Source: Pseudomonas sp. GR 6-02
GTDB lineage: Bacteria > Pseudomonadota > Gammaproteobacteria > Pseudomonadales > Pseudomonadaceae
Assembly (NCBI RefSeq): GCF_001655615.1
Contig: NZ_CP011567.1
Span: 5,986,001 to 6,050,000, forward strand
Direction of reading: 5' to 3'
Length of the DNA: 64,000 nucleotides
The notes beneath the pieces are model-generated. The model was given only the letters and a program-made list of their open reading frames with translations. It did not search any database and was not told the DNA's origin. Position numbers and translations under genes: made by a program. This document shows, piece by piece, positions 50,684 through 60,259 of this stretch. Position 1 is the stretch's first letter; the number at the start of each line of letters is the position of its first letter.

Positions 50684-51115
50684 TTACTGGAAGGCGCCTC
50701 TGTTCTGCGCGTTACGAATTGAAATCTGATCGTTCAGCGTCCAGAAGTCATACAACACCCCCAGAAAGAACAACCCGCCCGTGACCAGGTACAGCAACCC
50801 GCTGATCCACTTCCCCTGATACATCCGGTGTACGCCGAATACCCCAAGGAACGTCAGCAGAATCCACGCGACGTTGTATTCGATGGGGCCGGCGGTAAAG
50901 CGCAGGTCTGCTTCACGATCCATGGCCGGAATCAGGAACACGTCGATCAACCAGCCAATACCCAGCAGGCCCAAGGTCAAAAACCAGATCGTCCCGGTCA
51001 CAGGCTTGCCGTAATAGAAGCGGTGAGCCCCGGTAAAACCGAAAATCCACAGCAGGTAACCGATCACTTTGCTGTGCGTGTCTTGTTGTGAAACGGGTTG
51101 TCGATAGGTGTTCAT
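50684..51115 (-). CDS. TM2 domain-containing membrane protein
   Basis: 143 residues with two TM2 units: KVIGYLLWIFGFTGAHRFYYGKPVTGTIWFLTLGLLGIGWLIDVF and AWILLTFLGVFGVHRMYQGKWISGLLYLVTGGLFFLGVLYDFWTLN. Each has the G-x-H-R-F/M-Y turn between helices. Function of such bacterial proteins is unknown. Divergent from the NlpC/P60 gene (250-nt gap with no other clear feature). Confidence 0.9.
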   Translation of the reverse strand: MNTYRQPVSQQDTHSKVIGYLLWIFGFTGAHRFYYGKPVTGTIWFLTLGLLGIGWLIDVFLIPAMDREADLRFTAGPIEYNVAWILLTFLGVFGVHRMYQGKWISGLLYLVTGGLFFLGVLYDFWTLNDQISIRNAQNRGAFQ

Positions 51116-51365
51116 GGATGGCCTCGATTCACGCGATAGAGAAATATTCTTGAATTCTTTGTGACTTTTTTACAGGCAGCCGACATACGGCGAATGCTAC
51201 CTTGGGTCCCGTCAAAGCCTTGTAACACCTGACTTGTGTCCGACAATTGCGCCAAATTGCCGCTTATTTGGTTCCGTTGACCCCAAGGTTGAATCGACCA
51301 ACGGCCTCGGAAGGGACAAAAAAGCTGTTATAAAGTTGCGCGCTAACCCATACGAGCCTTGCCTA

Positions 51366-51986
51366 ATGCGTCCATTTTTCAAGACATGGCTAACCATTTG
51401 CCTATTATTGCCCCTGGCCGCCCACGCCACCAATCGTGAGCAACGTCTTCCGAACGTTAATGGTTACACCCCAAAATCCCACGTTTCTGCTCCTTCGAGC
51501 AAAAACCAACAGACGGTAAAACGCTCCACCCAACTGAGCCGCGCCAACGGCAAGCTGGTTCCGCCGATGGCGACCAAGGAAAGCAGCAACGTGTTGAGCC
51601 GCGCGGTAAACGTGCTCGGCACACCTTATCGTTGGGGTGGCAGCAGCCCAAGTAAAGGGTTCGATTGCAGCGGCCTGGTGAAATACGCGTTCAACGACGC
51701 GACCTTCGACCTGCCACGCACCTCCAATGCCATGGCCAGCGGTCACGGTGAGAAAGTCGATCGCAACGAACTGAAGCCAGGCGACCTGATTTTCTTCAAC
51801 ATCAAGAGCCGCCGGGTCAACCATGTGGCCATCTACCTGGGCAACGACCGCTTCATCCACGCACCACGCCGTGGCAAGTCGGTAAGCATCGACACCCTGA
51901 AGAAGCCGTATTGGGATAACCACTACGTGGTTGCCAAGCGGGTTCTGCCAAAAGAACCGAATCAACTGCGCGTCGTACAGCGCTGA
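51366..51986 (+). CDS. NlpC/P60 (C40) cell-wall peptidase
   Basis: 206 residues: Sec signal peptide (MRPFFKTWLTICLLLPLAAHA), a basic linker of ~50 residues, then an NlpC/P60 domain with Cys101 (GFDCSGLVKYAF), His153 (VNHVAIYLG) and His165 (FIHAPRRG). Likely a periplasmic D,L-endopeptidase cutting peptidoglycan stems. The signal lacks a lipobox, so it is soluble. ATG 51366 begins the signal peptide; longer in-frame starts do not. Confidence 0.92.
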   Translation: MRPFFKTWLTICLLLPLAAHATNREQRLPNVNGYTPKSHVSAPSSKNQQTVKRSTQLSRANGKLVPPMATKESSNVLSRAVNVLGTPYRWGGSSPSKGFDCSGLVKYAFNDATFDLPRTSNAMASGHGEKVDRNELKPGDLIFFNIKSRRVNHVAIYLGNDRFIHAPRRGKSVSIDTLKKPYWDNHYVVAKRVLPKEPNQLRVVQR

Positions 51987-51992
51987 TCCGAT

Positions 51993-52142
51993 TGTGGTGA
52001 GGGGGCTTGCCCCCGTTGGGCCGCGGAGCGGCCCCAAAACCTGCCACCAAGCGTTACTAGAAAGACCGCATCGCCCGAGTTTGCGACTGCTTCGCAGCCG
52101 AACGGGGCGATGCGGCGTTCCGACAAGCCCCCTCGCCACAGG
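51993..52142. repeat. REPIN, GTGGCGAGGG class (copy 6, diverged)
   Basis: TTGTGGTGAGGGGGCTTGCC on the left and GACAAGCCCCCTCGCCACA on the right. The right half carries an extra GCGATGCGGCGTTCC insertion-like segment. Located between the convergent NlpC/P60 and pilT genes. Confidence 0.9.
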
Positions 52143-52156
52143 TCGCGCTCCAACCC

Positions 52157-53191
52157 TCAAAAATTATCCGGCGACCGCGCCTTCTCCCGCGCATGCTCGC
52201 GACTGATCACACCCTTGGTCACCAGATCCTTCAGGCACATATCCAGCGTCTGCATCCCCAGCGACCCACCGGTCTGAATCGACGAGTACATCTGCGCCAC
52301 CTTGTCTTCACGGATCAGGTTACGGATCGCCGAGGTGCCGAGCATGATTTCGTGGGCGGCAATCCGCCCGCCGCCGATTTTCTTGATCAGTGCCTGGGAC
52401 ACCACCGCCAGCAACGACTCGGAGAGCATCGAGCGCACCATCGATTTCTCGTCACCCGGAAACACGTCCACCACCCGGTCGATGGTTTTCGCCGCCGAGG
52501 TGGTGTGTAGCGTGCCGAATACCAGGTGGCCGGTCTCGGCGGCGGTCAACGCCAGCCGAATAGTCTCCAGGTCACGCATTTCCCCCACCAGAATCACGTC
52601 CGGGTCTTCACGCAGGGCCGAGCGCAGGGCCGTGGCGAAGCTGCGGGTATCGCGATGGACTTCACGCTGATTGATCAGGCATTTGCGCGATTCGTGGACG
52701 AACTCGATGGGGTCTTCGATGGTGAGGATGTGGTGATGGCGATGGTTGTTCAGGTAATCGATCATCGCCGCCAGCGTGGTGGACTTGCCGGAGCCGGTCG
52801 GGCCGGTCACCAGCACCAGGCCCCGGGGCGCTTCGGTAATCTTGCGAAACACGTCCCCCATGCCCAGATCGTCCATGCTCAGGACCTTCGACGGAATGGT
52901 CCGGAACACCGCGCCCGCGCCACGATTCTGGTTGAAGGCATTGACCCGGAAACGCGCCACGCCGGGCACTTCGAAGGAAAAGTCGGTTTCAAGATGCTTC
53001 TCGAAGTCCACCCGCTGGAGGTCGTTCATGATGTCGTAGATCAGGTCATGCACTTCCTTGTGGTCCAAGGCCGGCAAGTTGATGCGTCGCACATCGCCAT
53101 CGACACGGATCATCGGTGGCAGACCGGCGGACAGGTGCAGGTCGGACGCGCCTTGTTTGGCGCTGAAAGCCAGCAGCTCAGTGATATCCAT
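52157..53191 (-). CDS. pilT: Type IV pilus retraction ATPase PilT
   Basis: 344 residues, usual length. Walker A GPTGSGKST at 130-138, the Asp box LTIEDPIEFVH, Walker B-like VILVGEMRD, the His box GHLVFGTLHT and the AIRNLIRE motif required for retraction. ATG 53191 follows AGGAGCGCT. In P. aeruginosa pilU follows pilT directly; here an NlpC/P60 gene does. Confidence 0.97.
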   Translation of the reverse strand: MDITELLAFSAKQGASDLHLSAGLPPMIRVDGDVRRINLPALDHKEVHDLIYDIMNDLQRVDFEKHLETDFSFEVPGVARFRVNAFNQNRGAGAVFRTIPSKVLSMDDLGMGDVFRKITEAPRGLVLVTGPTGSGKSTTLAAMIDYLNNHRHHHILTIEDPIEFVHESRKCLINQREVHRDTRSFATALRSALREDPDVILVGEMRDLETIRLALTAAETGHLVFGTLHTTSAAKTIDRVVDVFPGDEKSMVRSMLSESLLAVVSQALIKKIGGGRIAAHEIMLGTSAIRNLIREDKVAQMYSSIQTGGSLGMQTLDMCLKDLVTKGVISREHAREKARSPDNF

Positions 53192-53247
53192 AGCGCTCCT
53201 CAATTCCAGTAGAATGCCGCGAACCTTCAGACCGCTGGCGCCTCTTG

Positions 53248-53934
53248 ATGTCCACGATAGCAGACAACACTCTTCAGGTTAGTTCACGCATCCAGGCAGC
53301 AGCCAAAGCCGCCCACCGCGATGAGAACAGCATCCAGCTATTGGCCGTGAGCAAAACCAAGCCCGCCGAGGCCCTGCGTGAAGCCTATGCCGCCGGGATC
53401 CGCGACTTTGGCGAAAACTACCTGCAGGAAGCCTTGGGCAAACAGCTCGAATTGGCCGACCTGCCCTTGATCTGGCACTTCATCGGCCCCATTCAATCGA
53501 ACAAGACTCGTGCTATCGCCGAGCATTTCGACTGGGTGCACTCCGTGGATCGTTTGAAAATCGCACAACGCCTGTCCGAACAGCGCCCTGCCGATTTGCC
53601 GCCCTTGAACATCTGCATCCAGGTCAACGTCAGTGGTGAAGCCAGCAAATCCGGCTGCACCCCGGCCGACCTGCCCGCCCTGGCCGATGCCATCAGTGCG
53701 CTGCCGCGTTTGAAATTGCGCGGGCTGATGGCAATTCCCGAGCCGACTGAAGATCGCGCCGCCCAGGACGCCGCCTTTGCTGCCGTGCAGAGCCTGCAAG
53801 CCAGCCTGAACCTGCCACTCGACACACTTTCCATGGGCATGAGCCACGACCTCGAGTCGGCCATCGCCCAGGGCGCCACTTGGGTCCGTATCGGTACGGC
53901 CCTGTTTGGCGCCCGCGATTACAGTCGACCATGA
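53248..53934 (+). CDS. PLP homeostasis protein YggS/PROSC
   Basis: 228 residues, alanine-racemase-like barrel fold. PLP-binding Lys lies in LLAVSKTKP; IRDFGENYLQEAL, WHFIGPIQSNK and LSMGMSHDLESAIAQGATWVRIGTALFG are family signatures. Carries PLP without enzyme activity and balances B6 and amino-acid pools. ATG 53248 rather than the TTG just before it. Divergent from pilT (56 nt) and followed by proC. Confidence 0.95.
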   Translation: MSTIADNTLQVSSRIQAAAKAAHRDENSIQLLAVSKTKPAEALREAYAAGIRDFGENYLQEALGKQLELADLPLIWHFIGPIQSNKTRAIAEHFDWVHSVDRLKIAQRLSEQRPADLPPLNICIQVNVSGEASKSGCTPADLPALADAISALPRLKLRGLMAIPEPTEDRAAQDAAFAAVQSLQASLNLPLDTLSMGMSHDLESAIAQGATWVRIGTALFGARDYSRP

Positions 53935-53968
53935 ACATGGCTGACTCACCTCTCTATAAGGACCTGAC

Positions 53969-54787
53969 ATGAGCAAGACTCGTATTGCCTTTATCGGAGC
54001 CGGCAACATGGCCGCCAGCCTGATCGGCGGCCTGCGCGCCAAAGGTCTGGACGCCGCGCAGATCCGCGCCAGCGATCCGGGCGAAGAAACCCGTGCCCGC
54101 GTGAAAGCCGAACACGGCATCGAAGTGTTTGCCGACAACGCCCAAGCCATTGAGGGCGTGGACGTGGTCGTGCTGGCGGTCAAGCCACAGGCGATGAAAG
54201 CCGTTTGCGAAGCCATTCGCCCAAGCCTCAAGCCGAACCAGCTGGTGGTGTCGATTGCGGCCGGCATCACCTGCGCCAGCATGAACAACTGGCTGGGTGC
54301 CCAGCCGATCGTGCGCTGCATGCCCAACACCCCGGCGCTGGTGCGCCAGGGTGTGAGCGGTTTGTACGCCACGGCCCAAGTGAGCGCCGAGCAACGCCAG
54401 CAGGCCCAAGAGCTGCTGTCGGCAGTCGGCATCGCTTTGTGGCTGGACGAAGAACAGCAACTGGACGCGGTCACCGCCGTTTCCGGCTCTGGCCCTGCGT
54501 ATTTCTTCCTGCTGATCGAAGCCATGACCGCCGCTGGCGTGAAGCTCGGCCTGCCACCCGAAATCGCTGCACAACTGACCGTGCAAACCGCGCTGGGCGC
54601 TGCACACATGGCAGTCGCCAGTGATGTCGACGCCGCTGAACTGCGTCGCCGCGTGACCTCGCCTGCGGGCACCACCGAAGCGGCGATCAAAGCGTTCCAG
54701 GCCGGCGGCTTCGAAGCCCTGGTGGAAAAAGCACTCGGCGCCGCCGCGCACCGCTCGGCCGAGATGGCCGAACAACTGGGCAAATAA
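53969..54787 (+). CDS. proC: Pyrroline-5-carboxylate reductase
   Basis: Last step of proline synthesis, NADPH-dependent. 272 residues: Rossmann motif IAFIGAGNMAASLIGGL, RCMPNTPALVRQGVSGLYA, and the C-terminal DAVTAVSGSGPAYFFLLIEAM dimer domain. Lies 34 nt after yggS in the conserved yggS-proC-yggT-yggU unit. Confidence 0.97.
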   Translation: MSKTRIAFIGAGNMAASLIGGLRAKGLDAAQIRASDPGEETRARVKAEHGIEVFADNAQAIEGVDVVVLAVKPQAMKAVCEAIRPSLKPNQLVVSIAAGITCASMNNWLGAQPIVRCMPNTPALVRQGVSGLYATAQVSAEQRQQAQELLSAVGIALWLDEEQQLDAVTAVSGSGPAYFFLLIEAMTAAGVKLGLPPEIAAQLTVQTALGAAHMAVASDVDAAELRRRVTSPAGTTEAAIKAFQAGGFEALVEKALGAAAHRSAEMAEQLGK

Positions 54788-54797
54788 GGAGCCTTAC

Positions 54798-55388
54798 ATG
54801 ATTGGATTGAACACTGCAGCGATTTACGTGCTGCAAACCCTCGGCAGTTTGTACCTGCTGATCGTGCTGCTGCGTTTCGTGCTGCAACTGGTGCGCGCAA
54901 ACTTCTACAACCCGCTGTGCCAGTTCGCCGTGAAAGCCACCCAGCCACTGCTCAAGCCACTGCGCCGGATCATCCCGAGCCTGTTCGGCCTGGACATGTC
55001 CTCGCTGGTGTTGGCAATCCTCGTGCAACTGGCGTTGATGGCCCTGACCCTGCTGCTGACCTTCGGCACCACCGGTAACCCGCTGCAATTGCTGATCTGG
55101 TCGCTGATCGGCGTAACGGCGCTGTTCCTGAATATCTTCTTCTATGCCCTGATCATCAGCGTGATCCTGTCCTGGGTCGCGCCGGGCAGCCACAACCCCG
55201 GCGCCGAGCTGGTGAACCAGATCTGCGAGCCGGCCCTGGCGCCGTTCCGCAAGATTCTGCCAAACCTCGGCGGCCTGGATATCTCGCCGATCCTGGCGTT
55301 CATGGTGCTCAAGCTGATCGACATGCTGGTAATCAACAACCTCGCAGCCTTGACCATGATGCCGCAGATCCTGCGCCTGCTGATCTGA
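54798..55388 (+). CDS. YggT family membrane protein
   Basis: 196 residues with two YGGT repeats, each a pair of membrane helices with the conserved NPL / HNPGAELVNQICEPALAPFRKILP turn. Function unknown; linked to osmotic shock or cell-envelope roles in other bacteria. Ten bases after proC. Confidence 0.93.
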   Translation: MIGLNTAAIYVLQTLGSLYLLIVLLRFVLQLVRANFYNPLCQFAVKATQPLLKPLRRIIPSLFGLDMSSLVLAILVQLALMALTLLLTFGTTGNPLQLLIWSLIGVTALFLNIFFYALIISVILSWVAPGSHNPGAELVNQICEPALAPFRKILPNLGGLDISPILAFMVLKLIDMLVINNLAALTMMPQILRLLI

Positions 55389-55392
55389 TCCG

Positions 55393-55686
55393 GTGAGCTA
55401 CTTTCGCTGGGACGGTGATGACCTGATTCTGGAATGTCACCTGCAACCTGCGGCCCGCAGCGATGATTTCGCCGGGCTGCACGGTGATCGCCTGAAGATC
55501 CGTCTGACGGCGCCGCCGGTCGAGGGCAAGGCCAATGCGTACCTGATGGCGTTTCTGGCCAAGGCGTTCGGGGTTTCCAAGAGCCAGGTCAGCCTGATCA
55601 GCGGCGAGTTGAACCGGCAGAAGCGGGTGCGGATCTGTTCGCCGAAGAAGCTGCCGGATTTGCCGGATCTGGTGCGCCCGGCCTGA
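55393..55686 (+). CDS. DUF167 family protein YggU
   Basis: 97 residues: LILECHLQPAARSDDFAGLHGDRLKIRLTAPPVEGKANAYLMAFLAKAFGV is the DUF167 signature. Start is GTG 55393, four bases after the yggT stop. Function unknown. Confidence 0.92.
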   Translation: MSYFRWDGDDLILECHLQPAARSDDFAGLHGDRLKIRLTAPPVEGKANAYLMAFLAKAFGVSKSQVSLISGELNRQKRVRICSPKKLPDLPDLVRPA

Positions 55687-55690
55687 CCTC

Positions 55691-55740
55691 AATGTGGCGA
55701 GGGAAAATCAGGCCCGGCCTTTGCTTGCCGCTAGCCACAG
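55691..55740. repeat. Decayed REP element
   Basis: ATGTGGCGAGGG at the left matches the REP head; CTAGCCACAG at the right is a mutated partner. The middle has lost pairing. Confidence 0.5.
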
Positions 55741-55782
55741 CGGTCTTTAGACTTACGCCTCATTTCAATGAGAGCAGGGTCG

Positions 55783-56922
55783 ATGCCAGCTGCCTTCCCC
55801 CCCGATTCTGTTGGTCTGGTGACGCCGCAAGTGGCGCACTTCAGTGAACCCCTGGCCCTGGCCTGCGGTCGTTCGCTGCCCGCTTATGACCTGATCTATG
55901 AAACCTATGGCACGCTGAACGCCACGGCGAGCAATGCCGTGCTGATCTGCCATGCCTTGTCCGGTCACCATCACGCCGCCGGCTTCCACAGCCCCGACGA
56001 CCGCAAACCCGGTTGGTGGGACAGCTGCATCGGCCCCGGCAAACCGATCGACACCCGCAAATTCTTCGTGGTCAGCCTGAACAACCTCGGCGGTTGCAAC
56101 GGCTCCACCGGCCCCAGCAGCGTCAATCCGGAAACCGGCAAGCCGTTTGGCGCCGACTTCCCGGTACTGACCGTGGAAGACTGGGTGCACAGCCAGGCAC
56201 GCCTTGCCGACCTGCTCGGCATCGGCCAATGGGCGGCGGTGATCGGCGGCAGTCTGGGCGGCATGCAGGCCTTGCAGTGGACCATCACCTATCCGGATCG
56301 CGTGCGGCACTGCCTGGCGATCGCCTCGGCACCGAAACTGTCGGCGCAGAACATCGCGTTCAACGAAGTCGCACGCCAGGCGATTCTTACCGACCCGGAG
56401 TTCCACGGCGGTTCGTTCCAGGAATACGGGGTAATCCCCAAGCGCGGGCTGATGCTGGCGCGAATGGTCGGGCACATCACATACCTGTCCGATGACTCCA
56501 TGGGCGAAAAATTCGGCCGCGGTCTGAAGAGCGAAAAGCTCAACTACGACTTCCACAGTGTCGAGTTCCAGGTCGAAAGCTACCTGCGCTATCAAGGCGA
56601 GGAGTTTTCCGGACGATTCGACGCCAACACCTACCTGCTGATGACCAAGGCGCTGGACTACTTCGACCCTGCGGCGAACTTCGACGATGACCTGGCGAAA
56701 ACCTTCGAAGGCGCGAAAGCCAAGTTCTGCGTGATGTCCTTCACCACCGACTGGCGTTTCTCCCCTGCCCGCTCTCGGGAGCTGGTGGACGCGCTGATGG
56801 CGGCCAGGAAAGACGTCTGCTATCTGGAGATCGATGCTCCGCAAGGCCACGATGCCTTCCTGATTCCGATCCCGCGTTACTTGCAGGCCTTCAGCAATTA
56901 CATGAACCGCATATCGCTTTGA
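55783..56922 (+). CDS. metX: Homoserine O-succinyltransferase, MetX type
   Basis: 379 residues, alpha/beta-hydrolase fold. Nucleophile Ser157 in [14 protein letters not shown]-terminal QGHDAFLIP carries the catalytic His. Activates homoserine for methionine synthesis. MetX proteins of pseudomonads are reported to use succinyl-CoA rather than acetyl-CoA, so the acyl donor is inferred from the genus. ATG 55783 ([10 protein letters not shown]) fits family starts better than ATG 55768. metW follows by 7 nt. Confidence 0.94.
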   Translation: MPAAFPPDSVGLVTPQVAHFSEPLALACGRSLPAYDLIYETYGTLNATASNAVLICHALSGHHHAAGFHSPDDRKPGWWDSCIGPGKPIDTRKFFVVSLNNLGGCNGSTGPSSVNPETGKPFGADFPVLTVEDWVHSQARLADLLGIGQWAAVIGGSLGGMQALQWTITYPDRVRHCLAIASAPKLSAQNIAFNEVARQAILTDPEFHGGSFQEYGVIPKRGLMLARMVGHITYLSDDSMGEKFGRGLKSEKLNYDFHSVEFQVESYLRYQGEEFSGRFDANTYLLMTKALDYFDPAANFDDDLAKTFEGAKAKFCVMSFTTDWRFSPARSRELVDALMAARKDVCYLEIDAPQGHDAFLIPIPRYLQAFSNYMNRISL

Positions 56923-56929
56923 GGAAGAC

Positions 56930-57550
56930 ATGAGAGCCGATCTGGAAATCATCCAGGAATGGATCCCCGCCGGCAGCCGCGTGCTCGACCTCGGCTGCGG
57001 TGACGGCGAGCTGCTGACCTGGCTGCGCGACCACAAGCAGGTCACCGGCTATGGCCTGGAAAACGACCCGGACAACATTGCCGAGTGCGTGGCCAAAGGC
57101 ATCAACGTCATCGAGCAGGACCTGGACAAGGGCCTGGGCAACTTTGCCAGCAACAGCTTCGACATCGTGGTCATGACCCAGGCCCTGCAAGCCGTGCATT
57201 ACCCGGACAAGATCCTCGACGAAATGCTGCGGGTCGGTCGCCAGTGCATCATCACCTTCCCCAACTTCGGCCACTGGCGCTGCCGCTGGTACCTGGCGAG
57301 CAAGGGCCGGATGCCGGTTTCGGAGTTTCTGCCGTACACCTGGTACAACACGCCAAACATTCACTTCTGCACCTTCGAAGACTTTGAAGCGCTGTGTCGC
57401 GAACGTGAAGCCAAGGTCATTGATCGACTTGCCGTGGATCAACAGCATCGACACGGGTGGGCCAGTAAGCTATGGCCTAATCTGTTAGGTGAGATCGGTA
57501 TCTATCGCGTCAGCAGCCCCGGTCTGCCGGACCACAAGGTCGCGGTCTGA
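56930..57550 (+). CDS. metW: MetW methyltransferase-fold protein
   Basis: 206 residues: VLDLGCGDGELLTWL is SAM motif I, followed by DIVVMTQALQAVHYPDKILDEMLRVG. MetW pairs with MetX and is required for its function in methionine synthesis in Pseudomonas. Operon with metX. Confidence 0.95.
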   Translation: MRADLEIIQEWIPAGSRVLDLGCGDGELLTWLRDHKQVTGYGLENDPDNIAECVAKGINVIEQDLDKGLGNFASNSFDIVVMTQALQAVHYPDKILDEMLRVGRQCIITFPNFGHWRCRWYLASKGRMPVSEFLPYTWYNTPNIHFCTFEDFEALCREREAKVIDRLAVDQQHRHGWASKLWPNLLGEIGIYRVSSPGLPDHKVAV

Positions 57551-57576
57551 ATCACGACACTTCGAGGAGAACGATC

Positions 57577-58011
57577 ATGGGTCGTCTAGCGCTGTTTGTA
57601 CTTACTGCCTGCCTGAGCGTCACCGCCATGGCCGCCGACGTCATCAAAAGCGAACGCCAGGAAACATTTGGCGATGTGACAGTGCACTACAACACCTTCA
57701 ACTCGACTTATCTGACACCGGACATCGCCAAGGCTGCCGAGCTGATCCGCAGCAAGAACCAGGGCGTGATCAACGTGTCGGTGATCAAGGACGGCAAACC
57801 GCAAACCGCACAAGTCAGCGGGACGGTCAAAGACCTGACCAGCCAAAGCGTCCCATTGCAGTTCAAACAGATCACCGAAACCGGCGCGGTCTACTACATC
57901 GCCCAGTATCCGGTGCCACAGCAGGAAATCCGCACCTTTGAAATCAAGGTGCAGACCGGTGACAAAATCAACACCATCAATTTCAACCAAGAGCTCTTCC
58001 CCGGCGAATGA
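57577..58011 (+). CDS. DUF4426 periplasmic protein
   Basis: 144 residues with a signal peptide ([20 protein letters not shown]) and a beta-rich domain ([41 protein letters not shown]) matching DUF4426. Function unknown. Its stop overlaps the rdgB start (ATGA). Confidence 0.9.
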   Translation: MGRLALFVLTACLSVTAMAADVIKSERQETFGDVTVHYNTFNSTYLTPDIAKAAELIRSKNQGVINVSVIKDGKPQTAQVSGTVKDLTSQSVPLQFKQITETGAVYYIAQYPVPQQEIRTFEIKVQTGDKINTINFNQELFPGE

Positions 58012-58604
58012 TCAATTTCACGCAACTCGTACTGGCCAGCCATAACGCCGGCAAACTCAAGGAACTCCAGGCCATGCTGGGCGAATCGGTGCACTTGCGC
58101 TCGATCGGCGAGTTCAGCAGCGTTGAGCCTGAAGAAACCGGCCTGTCGTTCGTCGAAAACGCCATTCTCAAGGCCCGCAATGCCTCGCGTATTTCCGGCC
58201 TGCCGGCCTTGGCCGACGATTCGGGGCTGGCGGTGGATTTCCTCGGCGGTGCGCCGGGTATCTATTCGGCCCGTTATGCCGACGGCAAGGGCGATGCGGC
58301 GAATAACGCCAAACTGCTCGACGTCATGAAAGACGTGCCACAAGCGGAGCGCTGCGCGCAATTCGTCTGCGTGTTGGCGCTGGTGCGTCATGCCGACGAT
58401 CCGTTGCCAATCCTCTGCGAAGGCCTGTGGCATGGGCGCATCCTGACCCAGGCCAGCGGTGAGCACGGTTTTGGCTACGATCCGCTGTTCTGGGTGCCAG
58501 AACGCGAGTGCTCCAGCGCCGAGCTTAAGCCCAGCGACAAGAACCAGATCAGTCACCGCGCCCGTGCAATGGATCTGCTGCGCCAGCGTCTGGGCTTGAA
58601 ATGA
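58008..58604 (+). CDS. rdgB: XTP/dITP pyrophosphatase
   Basis: 198 residues; removes deaminated purine triphosphates (dITP, XTP). N-terminal [16 protein letters not shown] motif, [26 protein letters not shown] and [10 protein letters not shown] are all present. Overlaps genes on both sides by four bases, so it lies in a coupled operon. Confidence 0.96.
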   Translation: MINFTQLVLASHNAGKLKELQAMLGESVHLRSIGEFSSVEPEETGLSFVENAILKARNASRISGLPALADDSGLAVDFLGGAPGIYSARYADGKGDAANNAKLLDVMKDVPQAERCAQFVCVLALVRHADDPLPILCEGLWHGRILTQASGEHGFGYDPLFWVPERECSSAELKPSDKNQISHRARAMDLLRQRLGLK

Positions 58605-59803
58605 CCATTGAATCGTCCGCGTCGCCGCTGATCTTCGGCGGCGCGCATTCGCCTCGGGCCGCTTTGCCTGTGCTACCGCCCTTGGCGCTGTACATCCACA
58701 TCCCGTGGTGTGTACGCAAATGCCCTTATTGCGACTTCAACTCCCACACCGCCAGCCCAGTGCTGCCGGAACAAGAGTATGTGGACGCCCTGCTCTCCGA
58801 CCTCGATCAGGACCTGCATGCGGTCTATGGCCGCGAACTGAGTTCGATCTTCTTTGGTGGCGGTACGCCGAGCCTGTTCAGCGCCGAGGCGTTGGGCCGT
58901 TTGCTCAAGGGTGTCGAGCAACGTATTCCGTTTGCCAGCGACATAGAAATCACCCTGGAAGCCAATCCAGGAACGTTCGAGCAGGAGAAATTCCGCGCCT
59001 ACCGGGCGCTGGGCATCAATCGCCTGTCGATCGGTATCCAGAGCTTTCAGGAAGAAAAACTCAAGGCGCTGGGGCGGATCCACAACGGCGATGAAGCCGT
59101 GCGTGCCGCCGACATGGCGCGCCAGGCTGGCTTCGACAACTTCAATCTGGACCTGATGCACGGTTTGCCCGATCAGACGCTGGACGATGCCCTGAGCGAC
59201 CTGCGCCAGGCCATCGCCCTGAAGCCGACGCACCTGTCCTGGTATCAGCTGACCCTGGAGCCGAACACGGTGTTCTGGAACCAGCCGCCGACGCTGCCGG
59301 AAGATGACGCCCTGTGGGACATTCAAGAGGCCGGCCAGGCGCTGTTGGCCGAGCACGGTTACGCGCAGTACGAAGTCTCGGCCTATGCCCAGCCCGGCCG
59401 TCCGGCGCGGCATAACCTCAATTACTGGAGTTTCGGCGACTTCATCGGCATCGGCGCCGGTGCCCACGGCAAGCTCAGCCATCCGGACGGGCGCATCGTA
59501 CGCACCTGGAAGACTCGCCTGCCGAAGGATTACCTCAATCCGGCCAAAAGCTTCAAGGCTGGCGAGAAAGCGCTGACCAACGAAGAACTGCCGTTCGAGT
59601 TCCTGATGAACGCCTTGCGCCTGACCGAGGGCGTCGAAGCGCGGTTGTATACGGAGCGCACCGGGCTGCCCCTGGAAAGCCTTGCCGAAGGCCGCCGAGA
59701 GGCCGAACAAAGTGGCTTGTTGCAGGTCGAACCGTCACGTCTGGCAGCCACGATGCGCGGACAACTCTTTCTCAATGACTTGCTGCAGACTTTTCTGACA
59801 TAA
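58601..59803 (+). CDS. hemW: Radical SAM haem chaperone HemW
   Basis: 400 residues. The 4Fe-4S cluster cysteines are C37, C41 and C44 in [29 protein letters not shown] and [21 protein letters not shown] are typical of the HemN/HemW group. The shorter C-terminus and the absence of an extra N-terminal region point to the HemW haem chaperone rather than coproporphyrinogen oxidase. Confidence 0.95.
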   Translation: MTIESSASPLIFGGAHSPRAALPVLPPLALYIHIPWCVRKCPYCDFNSHTASPVLPEQEYVDALLSDLDQDLHAVYGRELSSIFFGGGTPSLFSAEALGRLLKGVEQRIPFASDIEITLEANPGTFEQEKFRAYRALGINRLSIGIQSFQEEKLKALGRIHNGDEAVRAADMARQAGFDNFNLDLMHGLPDQTLDDALSDLRQAIALKPTHLSWYQLTLEPNTVFWNQPPTLPEDDALWDIQEAGQALLAEHGYAQYEVSAYAQPGRPARHNLNYWSFGDFIGIGAGAHGKLSHPDGRIVRTWKTRLPKDYLNPAKSFKAGEKALTNEELPFEFLMNALRLTEGVEARLYTERTGLPLESLAEGRREAEQSGLLQVEPSRLAATMRGQLFLNDLLQTFLT

Positions 59804-59812
59804 GGAAATCGA

Positions 59813-60136
59813 ATGGATCTGGTACTCGACCTGCTCGCCACCGTGTCCCGCTGGAGCCGTAGCAACCTGTCGGAAATCTCTCTGGCACTGGTGGGCTGCC
59901 TGCTCGTGCTGTTTGGCGCCGACCTCAAGGGCTGGGTCGACCAACGCCTGGGCAGCATCGCCGGCGCCTTGCGCATCCCGCTGATGGCCCTGCTGTGCAT
60001 GGTCGGCAGCGGCGTAGCACTGATCTATGCCACGCCATGGATCATCAAAGGCTTGAGCCAGTTCAACAACTACAGCCTGGCGCCGGTGTTGTTGGTGGTG
60101 CTGGTGTTGATCGGGGTTGTGGCAGACCGCCGCTAA
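59813..60136 (+). CDS. DUF3392 family membrane protein
   Basis: 107 residues with about three membrane segments (LSEISLALVGCLLVLFGADLKGW, GALRIPLMALLCMVGSGVALIYATPWIIKGL, LAPVLLVVLVLIGVVAD). Nine bases after hemW, last gene of the metX operon. Function unknown; family name from motif and synteny. Confidence 0.82.
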   Translation: MDLVLDLLATVSRWSRSNLSEISLALVGCLLVLFGADLKGWVDQRLGSIAGALRIPLMALLCMVGSGVALIYATPWIIKGLSQFNNYSLAPVLLVVLVLIGVVADRR

Positions 60137-60150
60137 GCCGGGCACAACAC

Positions 60151-60251
60151 AAATCCCGTAGGAGCGAGGCTTGCCCGCGAAGAACGATGACACGGTGTAT
60201 CAGTTACACCGCGGCGTCCCCTTCGCGGGCAAGCCTCGCTCCTACGGATTT
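60151..60251. repeat. GTAGGAGCGA-class inverted repeat (copy 2)
   Basis: AAATCCCGTAGGAGCGAGGC on the left and GCCTCGCTCCTACGGATTT on the right, arms ~30 nt, between the convergent DUF3392 and trmB genes. Confidence 0.92.
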
Positions 60252-60259
60252 CAGGTCGG

